The notes below the pieces were generated by a model that was not told where the DNA came from, did not search any database, and was given only the letters and a program-made list of their open reading frames with translations. Shown here one piece after another: positions 46,658 to 53,899 of a stretch of DNA of 64,000 nucleotides (within the stretch, counting starts at the first letter, position 1; every line of letters starts with the position of its first letter). The position numbers were made by a program, and so were the translations under genes. The stretch is from Chitinophaga fulva (GTDB lineage Bacteria; Bacteroidota; Bacteroidia; Chitinophagales; Chitinophagaceae): positions 1,612,001 to 1,676,000 of the forward strand of contig NZ_JABBGC010000001.1 in NCBI RefSeq assembly GCF_012927205.1, given 5' to 3'.

Positions 46658-46686
46658 GGGCTGTTCCGAAAGGGGCAGCCCTTTTT
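46658..46686 (+). terminator. Rho-independent terminator of module B
   Basis: GGGCTGTTCC pairs with GGGGCAGCCC (two wobble pairs) around a GAAA tetraloop and is followed by five T residues. It ends the long plus-strand module. Confidence 0.85.
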
Positions 46687-46770
46687 GCTGTTATAGCGTA
46701 GTCCTACAGGTGGACTTTTAAACAAAGCAAATTCGGACGTTTGAACAAAGTCAGTGGATGCCGGGTGTTC

Positions 46771-46778
46771 TACTTTTG
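46771..46778 (+). promoter_or_regulatory. Promoter -7 box of the dehydrogenase operon
   Basis: TACTTTTG matches TAnnTTTG and lies 23 bases before ATG 46801. A TTTG at 46740 is a little too far upstream (27 bases) to be an ordinary -33 box. Confidence 0.45.
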
Positions 46779-46800
46779 TTTCAACAAAAACAATAATAAC

Positions 46801-47772
46801 ATGGAACATAACAATTATCAGGGAGCATTGCAAACCCCTTTGGGTTCAGGTTTTAATGCAAAATCCACTACAAATGATGTCATCAAAGGCATTGATCTTA
46901 CCGGAAAAATTGCCATCGTAACAGGAGGAAATACCGGCATTGGTCTGGAAACCACCAAAACGCTTGCTGCTGCCGGAGCGACGGTCATTGTGCCCGCCCG
47001 CGATATCGAAAAGGCAAGAAAGAATTTACAGGGCATTGCCAATGTGGAAGTGGCTTCCATGGACCTGATAAACCCTGATGCTGTGGATGCCTTTGCTGCC
47101 ACATTCCTCGCTTCCGGAAGGCCTTTGCACCTGCTGATCAATAATGCGGGTATTATGTGGGTGCCGCTGCGCAGGGACCAGCGCGGCTTTGAATCCCAAC
47201 TGGTTACCAATTACCTGGCACTTTTTCAACTTACCGCAAGGTTATGGCCGGTATTGCAAAAAGCGGATGGGGCAAGGGTGGTAAACCTATCTTCCGGTGG
47301 TCATCAGTTTGGCGCTTTCGATTTTGATGACCCTAATTTCCTGAACAGGGAATACGAAACATTGCTGGGCTATGGGCAGTCCAAGACGGCTGTTAACCTG
47401 TTTTCCCTTGAAATGGACAACCGCGCTAAATCCTCCAAAGTCAGGGTGTATGCTGTAAATCCGGGTTCTATAGGAGGAACGGAGTTAGGCAGGGAAGCGC
47501 CGCCGGAACTGTTTCAAAAGATGGGATTTTGTGATGCTGAAGGGAATCTGCTGCCAGAAGTGGCTGCTTCTTTAAAAACGATACCTCAGGGCGCTGCTAC
47601 CACTGTCTGGTGCGCTACCAGCCCATTGTTGGACAATATTGGCGGCGTGTATTGCGAAGATGGCGACATTGCTGCATCAGCAAATGTAAAATCGTATTCG
47701 CAGGATGAAACAAATGCAAAGCGCTTATGGACGCTGAGTGAAGAGATGACAGGTATCACATTTAACATCTAA
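46801..47772 (+). CDS. Short-chain dehydrogenase/reductase 1
   Basis: A 323-residue SDR starting at ATG 46801. The NAD(P) motif TGGNTGIG is near residue 41, the LLINNAGIM strand near residue 112, and the catalytic YGQSK (Tyr and Lys) near residue 195. The extended length and the RDIEKARKNL segment place it with the retinol-dehydrogenase/WW-oxidoreductase-like SDRs common in bacteria. The substrate is unknown. The second SDR gene follows after 13 bases, and an AraC-type regulator comes after that. Confidence 0.9.
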   Translation: MEHNNYQGALQTPLGSGFNAKSTTNDVIKGIDLTGKIAIVTGGNTGIGLETTKTLAAAGATVIVPARDIEKARKNLQGIANVEVASMDLINPDAVDAFAATFLASGRPLHLLINNAGIMWVPLRRDQRGFESQLVTNYLALFQLTARLWPVLQKADGARVVNLSSGGHQFGAFDFDDPNFLNREYETLLGYGQSKTAVNLFSLEMDNRAKSSKVRVYAVNPGSIGGTELGREAPPELFQKMGFCDAEGNLLPEVAASLKTIPQGAATTVWCATSPLLDNIGGVYCEDGDIAASANVKSYSQDETNAKRLWTLSEEMTGITFNI

Positions 47773-47785
47773 CAAACTAAAGATC

Positions 47786-48508
47786 ATGTTTAAAGATAAA
47801 ACAGTACTCATTACGGGAGGTAACAGCGGCATAGGATATGCCACTGCAAAACAACTACAGGAAAGTGGCGCCAGGGTTATTATTACCGGTAGAAGAAAAG
47901 ATGCTGTGGCGCAGGCTGCATCTGCATTAAACGTAACTGGTTTGGTAGCGGATCAGTCCAGCCTGCCGGCTATTGAAAAGCTGGTCACGGAAGTGGCCGC
48001 ACAATTCGGAAAAATTGATCTGTTGCTCATCAATGCAGGTGTTACCAAACTCGCGTCCATTGAATCAGTGACAGAGGAGCTGTTTGATGAAATAATGAAT
48101 ATAAACTTTAAGGGTGCTTATTTTACACTCAGCAGGTTTGTTCCTGTGCTTCATGATGGGGCGTCTGTGGTGTTATTGTCCTCAACTTCTGCTATCATGT
48201 CCCCTCCGGGTGCATCGGTATATGCAGCCAGTAAAGCCGCCATCAATGCGGTGGTGAAAATAGCGGCACTTGAACTGGCATCCCGGAAGATACGGGTGAA
48301 TGCGGTAAGCCCGGGTCCTGTTGCCACTGAGATCATGCATAAAATCGGATTGAATAATGACATGGAAGACCAGATGGTTAACAGTGTCCCACTGGGGCGG
48401 TTCGGTCAGCCATCTGAAGTGGCGGACCTGGTCACTTATTTGTTGAGCGACAAAGCGGCTTTTATCACCGGCTCAAATTTTCTGGTTGACGGCGGACAGG
48501 CTATCTAA
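47786..48508 (+). CDS. Short-chain dehydrogenase/reductase 2
   Basis: A 240-residue classical SDR. It has the cofactor motif TGGNSGIG at residues 8-15, LLINAGVTK near residue 82, the catalytic YAASKAA near residue 149, and the closing ITGSNFLVDGGQAI. Most members reduce small carbonyl compounds with NAD(P)H. It forms an operon with the SDR upstream. The substrate is unknown. Confidence 0.92.
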   Translation: MFKDKTVLITGGNSGIGYATAKQLQESGARVIITGRRKDAVAQAASALNVTGLVADQSSLPAIEKLVTEVAAQFGKIDLLLINAGVTKLASIESVTEELFDEIMNINFKGAYFTLSRFVPVLHDGASVVLLSSTSAIMSPPGASVYAASKAAINAVVKIAALELASRKIRVNAVSPGPVATEIMHKIGLNNDMEDQMVNSVPLGRFGQPSEVADLVTYLLSDKAAFITGSNFLVDGGQAI

Positions 48509-48593
48509 CAGCAACAAAATCAAATCGTTATTTTGAGTTGGCGAAAGTGTGCGATACTGTTTATTTTTACACCGGCGATTTTCTTTTCAGATC

Positions 48594-49403
48594 ATGAAAT
48601 ATACGGCCCAATATATCACGGAAGATATAAAGCTCTCTTGTTATGATGACAGCTTTTTTAAGTCAGACATCATGTTTGATCAACATATGCTGGTGTGGTT
48701 CATATCCGGAGAAACAAAGATCGTACAGGCAGATGCTACGTACTTTTTTAAACAGGGAGATATCTTCCTGATTCCCCGTAATCAACTGGCAACAATTATC
48801 AATTATCCTAAAAACGGACTACCGCACAAGACGGTCGTGATGCATCTCTCGACAGCAAGGTTAAGAGATTACTATGCAAAGCAGGAAGTGAAACCTCATA
48901 TTGCCGCGGTACAGAAAATTCTCTGCTACAACAATCACCCTTTATTGGAAAGCTGTCTTTCTTCTTTGATTCCTTATTTTGATATGAAGGAACTTCCTCC
49001 CGATATAGCATCATTAAAGATAACAGAGGCTATTAGTATTCTCAGGGCAATTGATAAAGGGATTGACAATATCCTGGCGAATTTCGAAGAGCCGGGGAAA
49101 ATAGAGCTGGCCAGTTTTATGGAAAAGAATTTTATGTTCAATCTGCCGCTGGAAAAATTTGGTTATCTCACCGGACGTAGCCTGACAACGTTTAAGCGGG
49201 ATTTTCAAAAGGCATTCCAGTTAACACCCCAACGATGGCTGACACAAAAACGATTGGAGCTGGCTCACTATCATTTTGTGGAAAAGCATGCGAAGCCGGT
49301 TGATGTATGTTATGAAGTTGGTTTCGAAAACCTGTCCCATTTTTCTTTCGCGTTTAAAAAGCAGTTTGGCTATACGCCAACGGAGCTGTTGAACAAGCGG
49401 TAA
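48594..49403 (+). CDS. AraC family transcriptional regulator
   Basis: A 269-residue regulator using ATG 48594. The N-terminal cupin-like sensor (1-150) contains MLVWFISGETKIVQADATY and KQGDIFLIPRNQ. The C-terminal DNA-binding domain (about 175-265) contains LEKFGYLTGRSLTTFKRDF, then DVCYEVGFENLSHFSFAFKK and FGYTPTELL. The neighbouring SDR genes, 85 bases upstream on the same strand, are plausible targets. A terminator follows and separates it from the lanthipeptide genes. Confidence 0.92.
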   Translation: MKYTAQYITEDIKLSCYDDSFFKSDIMFDQHMLVWFISGETKIVQADATYFFKQGDIFLIPRNQLATIINYPKNGLPHKTVVMHLSTARLRDYYAKQEVKPHIAAVQKILCYNNHPLLESCLSSLIPYFDMKELPPDIASLKITEAISILRAIDKGIDNILANFEEPGKIELASFMEKNFMFNLPLEKFGYLTGRSLTTFKRDFQKAFQLTPQRWLTQKRLELAHYHFVEKHAKPVDVCYEVGFENLSHFSFAFKKQFGYTPTELLNKR

Positions 49404-49424
49404 GTCCGCCAGGTCTTTGAAGGT

Positions 49425-49472
49425 GATCAACAATACCGAAGTTCACGGCCTTCGATATTGTTGATCTTTTTT
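49425..49472. terminator. Terminator between the AraC gene and lanthipeptide gene 1
   Basis: A 17-bp stem (GATCAACAATACCGAAG with CTTCGATATTGTTGATC, one mismatch) encloses an eight-base loop. Six T residues follow on the plus strand, ending the AraC transcript. On the minus strand it stands directly after the stop of the lanthipeptide gene and may serve that too. Confidence 0.85.
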
Positions 49473-49474
49473 CA

Positions 49475-49630
49475 TTAGAGCGTACAGTTATCTACTGTCC
49501 GGCGGCAGCCAGGGCAGGTAGTCTGGTCAAAAGATGTCAGACAAATAAAACCCTGTTTCGGACTAACATTCAGCTCAGCGATTTTTACTTTCGCCAGTTG
49601 CAGCTTTTTGGGAAATGTGTTCTTTTTCAT
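49475..49630 (-). CDS. Class I lanthipeptide precursor 1
   Basis: A 51-residue precursor. The leader MKKNTFPKKLQLAKVKIAEL contains the LxLxKxKIAxL pattern of the class I lanthipeptide leader of Bacteroidota, including pinensin-type precursors of Chitinophaga. The core, from about residue 22, has Cys30, Cys39, Cys42 and Cys49 with Thr/Ser residues (FICLTSF, TTCPGC, NCTL) that can form thioether rings. The arrangement TTCxGC is shared with the two related genes upstream. Two Arg residues follow the second Cys pair. It lies 29 bases past the AraC terminator. No modifying enzyme is encoded in the window. Confidence 0.85.
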   Translation of the reverse strand: MKKNTFPKKLQLAKVKIAELNVSPKQGFICLTSFDQTTCPGCRRTVDNCTL

Positions 49631-49634
49631 AAAT

Positions 49635-49709
49635 GTGGATTACATTAAACAAATAGTCCTCTCCTGTCTTTAGCCGGGAAGCAATGCCCTGGAGCGGATG
49701 TTCAGCATA
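49635..49709 (-). repeat. Repeated 5' leader element, copy 1 (of 3)
   Basis: About 75 bases directly upstream of lanthipeptide gene 1 recur before the two other genes. The shared parts, read on the minus strand, are TGCTGAACA, GCTCC, GCTAAAGACAGGAGAGG and AATGTAA. The ATGTAA is a start codon joined directly to a stop, in frame and 15 bases before the true ATG. Confidence 0.7.
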
Positions 49710-49857
49710 AGAGGTCGGAATGAAAATGATATATATAGAAGGAAAATGTGTGCAAGTGGGTGGTTGCGAGCATAAGGTTAGTGCATTTTGAGGAAATTAA
49801 TTCTTTCTAATTTAAAAGAAATTTTTTCAAAGTGGGAACCTTGACGTTTTTTGTTGT

Positions 49858-49889
49858 TAAAAAACAGGCTGGCTCATTTGAGCCAGCCT
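49858..49889 (-). terminator. Terminator after lanthipeptide gene 2
   Basis: AGGCTGGCTC pairs perfectly with GAGCCAGCCT around an AAAT loop (minus strand) and is followed by GTTTTTTAAC. It starts 30 bases after the stop codon at 49920. Confidence 0.88.
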
Positions 49890-49919
49890 TACATGTATGC
49901 ATACAGACAAGGGTGCCTG

Positions 49920-50075
49920 TTACACGCAAAGAATGGTTTCAACGCAGCCACGGCAGGTGGTTTCGGCGAAAGAGGTCTGACAGATGAACTCTTTTTGTTT
50001 GGCCTGATTGATAGTGAGTTCAGCGATTTTTACTTTCGCCAGTTGCAGCTTTTTAGGAGCGATTTTCTTTTTCAT
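49920..50075 (-). CDS. Class I lanthipeptide precursor 2
   Basis: A 51-residue precursor with leader MKKKIAPKKLQLAKVKIAEL. After a spacer with INQAKQKE the probable core is the last 22 residues, from Phe30, with FICQTSFAETTCRGC and a closing CV: four Cys (32, 41, 44, 50) and several Thr/Ser. Class I enzymes would dehydrate Ser/Thr and join them to Cys. Pinensins are antifungal lanthipeptides of Chitinophaga; whether this core matches them must be checked. The leader is nearly identical to copies 1 and 3. A terminator follows and precursor gene 3 lies 124 bases upstream. Confidence 0.88.
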   Translation of the reverse strand: MKKKIAPKKLQLAKVKIAELTINQAKQKEFICQTSFAETTCRGCVETILCV

Positions 50076-50079
50076 AATA

Positions 50080-50154
50080 GTGGGTTACATTAAATAAATA
50101 TCCCTCTCCTGTCTTTAGCTGCGGAGCAATGCCATGGAGCGGATGTTCAGCATG
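50080..50154 (-). repeat. Repeated 5' leader element, copy 2 (of 3)
   Basis: Same element as at 49635-49709, with AGGAGAGGG, a 12-base spacer, and an ATGTAA start-stop 15 bases upstream of, and in frame with, the ATG of precursor gene 2. Confidence 0.7.
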
Positions 50155-50199
50155 TGAGACAGAAAATAAGTCAGGTTCAGTTTGGCCTGTATTTATCTT

Positions 50200-50355
50200 T
50201 TACAGGCAGATAATAGTTTCATAGCAACCGCGGCAGGTGGTTTCGGCATACGATGTTTCGCAGATGAAATTTTTCTGTTTGGGTTGGATGGCATTAAGCT
50301 CAGCGATTTTCACTTTTGCCAGCTGCAGTTTTTTTGGAAATGTGTTCTTTTTCAT
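50200..50355 (-). CDS. Class I lanthipeptide precursor 3
   Basis: A 51-residue precursor with leader MKKNTFPKKLQLAKVKIAEL, identical over 20 residues to that of precursor 1. The core half is nearest to precursor 2: FICETSYAETTCRGC, then ETIICL. Four Cys (32, 41, 44, 50) align exactly with those of precursor 2. It is the promoter-proximal copy, reading away from the lipoprotein gene at 50899. The 124-base gap to precursor 2 carries the second leader element but no strong terminator, so the two may be cotranscribed. Confidence 0.88.
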   Translation of the reverse strand: MKKNTFPKKLQLAKVKIAELNAIQPKQKNFICETSYAETTCRGCYETIICL

Positions 50356-50360
50356 AAAAA

Positions 50361-50430
50361 GTGGATTACATTAATTGCCCTCTCCTGTCTTTAGCTTGGG
50401 AGCAGTGCCATGGAGCGGTTGTTCAGCATA
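50361..50430 (-). repeat. Repeated 5' leader element, copy 3 (of 3)
   Basis: Same element as at 49635-49709 and 50080-50154. The AGGAGAGG-to-ATGTAA distance is shorter (7 bases) and the start-stop is 16 bases before the ATG, so it is out of frame here. Upstream similarity to copy 1 continues weakly to about 50570. Confidence 0.68.
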
Positions 50431-50898
50431 TAAAATTGGAATATTGGTGATATGTATGTGTGAAAGTTATTGGCAATCGGGTTTTGCACAGGTTAAACAA
50501 TTTGAGGGAACTAAAAAGTAGTTGGACATTATTTCTAATTTAGGGAAAATTATGCAATGATGCTGTTTTGACGGTTTTTGTTGCTAAAAAAATCGTGAAA
50601 AATATCCCTTAGCGATCTGTCTGTTATATGTATGATGAATGTCGTTTTTGTACTATCAAGGAATATTGGCATTCAGTAGTTTTGACAAACTAAATGTTTG
50701 TTGATCATTTTAACACTTGATAGACTATCGCTTTTAGTTACCTCTTTATGTAAGGATATAATCAATTTAACCATGAAATTAAGTTTACCGAAAAACTATG
50801 CTTCATTCCAAACGAGTATTGCTATGTGACTTGCTGAATGCATACGTATTCGTTGAAATAACCTGTATGATATATTTCACCCTTTTAACCCGCTTATT
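50431..50898. other. AT-rich intergenic region of 468 bases
   Basis: This stretch must hold the promoter of the lanthipeptide genes (minus) and of the lipoprotein gene at 50899 (plus). A tract near 50530-50600 (TTGACGGTTTTTGTTGCTAAAAAAA) resembles 49838-49865 upstream of precursor gene 1, so the duplication unit is larger than the 5' leader. No further gene is supported; an 18-codon frame at 50773 looks like chance. Confidence 0.5.
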
Positions 50899-52077
50899 AT
50901 GAAAATCAATTTAATGATGCGCACGAGTGTGCTATTGATGTTTGTTTTCCTATCCTGTAAAAAGGATGCAAGTATCAAAGAAAATGATCCTGTAGCTAAA
51001 GACAGTCCGGTCAAAGTAGTAGACGGTGTACTGCATTTTTCCAATGATCAGGCCTTTGTTCAGACAATGCTGGCAGTTAATGCTATGTCTCCTGAACAAA
51101 GGGAAGCCTGGGAGAAGAAAATGGGGTTTACTTCCATTAGATCGCTCTATCATCAGTTCAATCAGGAATTGGACAAAATGGAAGGCGAACAGAATAAAGA
51201 TGGCTTCTTTGCTGTAAAGAACAAGTATACCAAAGTAGCAGCGTGGAGCAATGATGGTACATCCTATGACATTAACTGCAGAGGTATTCTTGAGGCAGGG
51301 GTGGTAAACGCAGATGGCCTGGTGCAGATAAATGATCAGCTTTTGCAGTATAGCCGTGACCAGATTACCACTTCCTCCATTCAACCCAACGTTGACGCTA
51401 ACGCCAGAAAAGCCAATGGCGGTAGCGTTATATGGACAAGGGAAAAGAAGAACCTTCTTGCAAGAGACGCGTCTGCTTTGATTGCTTATGGCGGTCATGC
51501 TGTAGTAAATCAGCTTAAAATGGGAGAAGGGGGCATTATAAGCGCAGGCCCTCAGGATCCCGGTCCGGAAGCAAAAGCATATGCACAGGTAAGGGTTTAT
51601 AACTTTTTATTGAATGGACAAAACAGAGGTTTTTGCACCGTTTATTTTCGGGCAGAACACAGAAACTGGATTGGTATAATGCGTCCGGTGAATTCGATGG
51701 GCGGCGGCATTCACGGCAATCATTATGTAACACTTAATAATGAAGGGGACCAAGTGTTTTTTAGCAGTGGAGGCTGGGGCGAACAATGGCAGACAGGCCC
51801 TAACTGGAGCCACGGATTTGATAACGATCATGAAATTGTGATTATTGCATCTACCGAACTGAAAAACAGCCCCACAACGATAAGTTATCTTCCTCCATAT
51901 TTGAACAGCCAGTTGGGGGGTGTCGTAAATACAATAACAGAGAACGGCTCTACAAATAATTTTTGGCAAAGATATGTGCCGTTTGGGTTGTTGGGATACC
52001 CGCTCAGTGTTAAGGTTCTTAGTATTGGTACTTATCCGCTGGCCAAGACCCATGTATTTGTTGTCGATTTTAAATAA
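50899..52077 (+). CDS. Hypothetical lipoprotein, not assigned
   Basis: A 392-residue lipoprotein with Cys20 in LSC, followed by KKDA. The N-terminal part (40-115) is helical (SPEQREAWEKKMGF; IRSLYHQFNQELDKM). The C-terminal part is rich in aromatic and Gly residues, with SSGGWGEQWQTGPNWSHGF near residue 290. I do not recognise a family. It diverges from the lanthipeptide genes, sharing their intergenic region, so the two could be coregulated. It ends at a hairpin (52102-52131). Confidence 0.7.
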   Translation: MKINLMMRTSVLLMFVFLSCKKDASIKENDPVAKDSPVKVVDGVLHFSNDQAFVQTMLAVNAMSPEQREAWEKKMGFTSIRSLYHQFNQELDKMEGEQNKDGFFAVKNKYTKVAAWSNDGTSYDINCRGILEAGVVNADGLVQINDQLLQYSRDQITTSSIQPNVDANARKANGGSVIWTREKKNLLARDASALIAYGGHAVVNQLKMGEGGIISAGPQDPGPEAKAYAQVRVYNFLLNGQNRGFCTVYFRAEHRNWIGIMRPVNSMGGGIHGNHYVTLNNEGDQVFFSSGGWGEQWQTGPNWSHGFDNDHEIVIIASTELKNSPTTISYLPPYLNSQLGGVVNTITENGSTNNFWQRYVPFGLLGYPLSVKVLSIGTYPLAKTHVFVVDFK

Positions 52078-52101
52078 AAAATAATTGAAGTTTGTATAAT
52101 G

Positions 52102-52131
52102 ATAAGGGCTGGGCTTCGGTTCAGCCCTTAT
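52102..52131 (+). terminator. Hairpin after the lipoprotein gene
   Basis: ATAAGGGCTG pairs with CAGCCCTTAT around a ten-base loop containing TTCG. The following T-run is weak (TGTAG). Confidence 0.55.
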
Positions 52132-52399
52132 TGTAGTTCATAGTTTGACCTCAACAAAAGTACTTGTTATCGTACCATACGCAGGACCATTTTGTCCTCC
52201 TCTCTCATGAATATAGCAGGTGTCAATAATTTGCGCCTGAGTCCCGGAAAAACCCGCCTGCCAAAATTTTCGCCAGTGTAAGTCTGTTAATATCTTGTTG
52301 CTATGGATTAAAGTTTCGCCTCTTTAAAAGACGGATGCATAGCTGTTATGCCTATTCTTAGGCGTATGGTGGGAAATTTGTAGAAGAAGCAGGGTGGCA

Positions 52400-52445
52400 A
52401 AAAAGCAACTGCCTCAAAAGTACTTTTGAGGCAGTTGCCTTTTTG
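52400..52445. terminator. Bidirectional terminator between 52077 and 52563
   Basis: A perfect 16-bp stem, GCAACTGCCTCAAAAG with CTTTTGAGGCAGTTGC, has A residues before and T residues after it. It works from either strand and probably ends the minus-strand gene at 52563-53315. The rest of the 52132-52562 gap holds no supported gene. Confidence 0.82.
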
Positions 52446-52562
52446 CGTTTATATAACTATGATGAATACACGAGCATGAGATACAGACTTACGCAATATA
52501 CATGCGCTTTTTTACTGTTTCAGCATTCCCGGACCCAGTAAAGTGCCGGTTGGTAATAGTTT

Positions 52563-53315
52563 CTATATCTCGTAGGTGATCACCAGTTTCGGACGGCCGG
52601 CGATATTTGCATTACGAGGGCCTGTGAAGATGAGGCTGCGGTAATAAGCTTCTGTCTGCAGTTGCATGATAAAACCGTTATTCTGTCCGCTGTTGATGAG
52701 ATCCTGTACCAGTGAAGTAACGTTAAGGGTTACACTGTAATTCCACTGGGAAGTAGAAGCTGGAACAGCTACCTGATTGGTGGTAGTGGTAGACGGTTGG
52801 TTGTTCCAGGTGATGGTGCTGGCAGTCCAGGAGCCTGTTACACGTTTGATCCAGGCAGGGTTAGTGCCGGAGGAGTTGTACGGGGAACCGGGATAGTAGG
52901 AGTTACCCTGTGGAGCAGCCACGCTGGTGGTCACACCGGTTAAGGTAAGTGTGGCGGAGACGATCGTAGTGCCTGCCGGAATGGTGCTAAGGCCATTGAA
53001 TCTGAAGAACTGGCGGCCGGTGCCAGGTACGCCCTGGAAGGTCCACGAAAGGGCAAGGAAATCGCTCTCAGAACTAAAGTTACGATTAACCCAGTCCGGG
53101 TGGTTGTAAACAGCCGCGTCATCCTGGGTACCGGCACCTTTTGCAAGGTTGTCGCCGAAGCCGAGGGTAATGGTTTTTTTGCCGTCTTTAATTTCGCTGT
53201 TGAGGATCTGGGCATTCTGCTGCGGATTTGGATCTGTTGCCAGATCTTTACGACAGCTGCTTGTTATAAATACAGCTGCAAGGATAATGGTCACAAGGGC
53301 GTTAGAGATTTTCAT
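52563..53315 (-). CDS. DNRLRE-type lipoprotein
   Basis: A 250-residue lipoprotein with Cys21 in SSC, followed by RKDL. The mature part has the pattern of DNRLRE domains: a conserved ITLGFGDNLAKGAGTQDDAA start, FFRFNGLSTIPAGTTIVSAT, a middle ASTITWNNQP segment, and a close with VTSLVQDLIN. These beta-sandwich domains occur in surface glycoproteins and polysaccharide-active proteins. The context gives no more. It reads away from the metallopeptidase gene at 53900. Confidence 0.75.
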   Translation of the reverse strand: MKISNALVTIILAAVFITSSCRKDLATDPNPQQNAQILNSEIKDGKKTITLGFGDNLAKGAGTQDDAAVYNHPDWVNRNFSSESDFLALSWTFQGVPGTGRQFFRFNGLSTIPAGTTIVSATLTLTGVTTSVAAPQGNSYYPGSPYNSSGTNPAWIKRVTGSWTASTITWNNQPSTTTTNQVAVPASTSQWNYSVTLNVTSLVQDLINSGQNNGFIMQLQTEAYYRSLIFTGPRNANIAGRPKLVITYEI

Positions 53316-53617
53316 ACATTAAAGGTTAAGTGAGTAATAAAAAATGGATAAACGCAAGGAGGTATTAATGCCTTATGCAAGCATCATTGTTAATGGTACA
53401 TAAGAATAGTATGTTAACGACTAAATGGGTTTTTTAACAAAGGTCCGGGTTGACATTGGTTCTGGTTATTTTGAGTTTTCAGGATGGAGGATTTTTAATA
53501 CCATCTATACAAAGATAATAATCCGGTATTCATAAAATTGAAAAATAAAAGCTAGATAGTTTTGCAGGAATGACGATAATATTTATTGATGCTATATTGT
53601 AGCAGGAGGTGTAGGGT

Positions 53618-53782
53618 ATGCGAGAATTTGTTTTTCGGTTTCTTCTGAAATCCTTGCCTGGTGAAGAAAATTATAACCTTAGTAAAACTAACACTCGGCG
53701 TCTTCCTCAAAGGGATTTATACCGCATCTTTATTCCCCCAATTTATCAGGTTTTAAAATTACAGTTGCCTGTTAAAATATAG
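53618..53782 (+). CDS. Possible small protein of 54 residues (weak)
   Basis: A 54-codon frame with ATG 53618 is preceded by AGGAGGT seven bases upstream, a perfect Shine-Dalgarno match, rare in Bacteroidota. The product begins MREFVFRFLLKSLPG and ends IPPIYQVLKLQLPVKI, basic and partly hydrophobic. No family is recognised. It lies in the otherwise empty 584-base gap (53316-53899) before the metallopeptidase gene. The other bases hold AT-rich promoter-like DNA. Confidence 0.22.
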   Translation: MREFVFRFLLKSLPGEENYNLSKTNTRRLPQRDLYRIFIPPIYQVLKLQLPVKI

Positions 53783-53899
53783 CGGTTTGCATGTGTACAT
53801 TTATTTGGTATTGCAATGCTCATGTAGTTCAACCAAAAATTGTTGCCGGCGCTATTTCTTTCTCTGATTTCTTAACTAAATAGTCTTTAACCTAAAATC

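Noticed and set aside
46740..46743. TTTG as a -33 box for the dehydrogenase promoter
   Set aside because: The distance to the -7 box is 27 bases, longer than the usual 17-23.
46801..48508. The two dehydrogenases as tailoring enzymes for the lanthipeptides
   Set aside because: They lie on the other strand, have their own promoter and regulator, and are separated from the precursors by a strong terminator; there is no direct evidence of a link.
50773..50829. An 18-codon frame (starting MKLSLPKNY) before the lipoprotein gene as a leader peptide
   Set aside because: No hairpin or regulatory codons surround it, and a frame of this length is expected by chance in AT-rich DNA.
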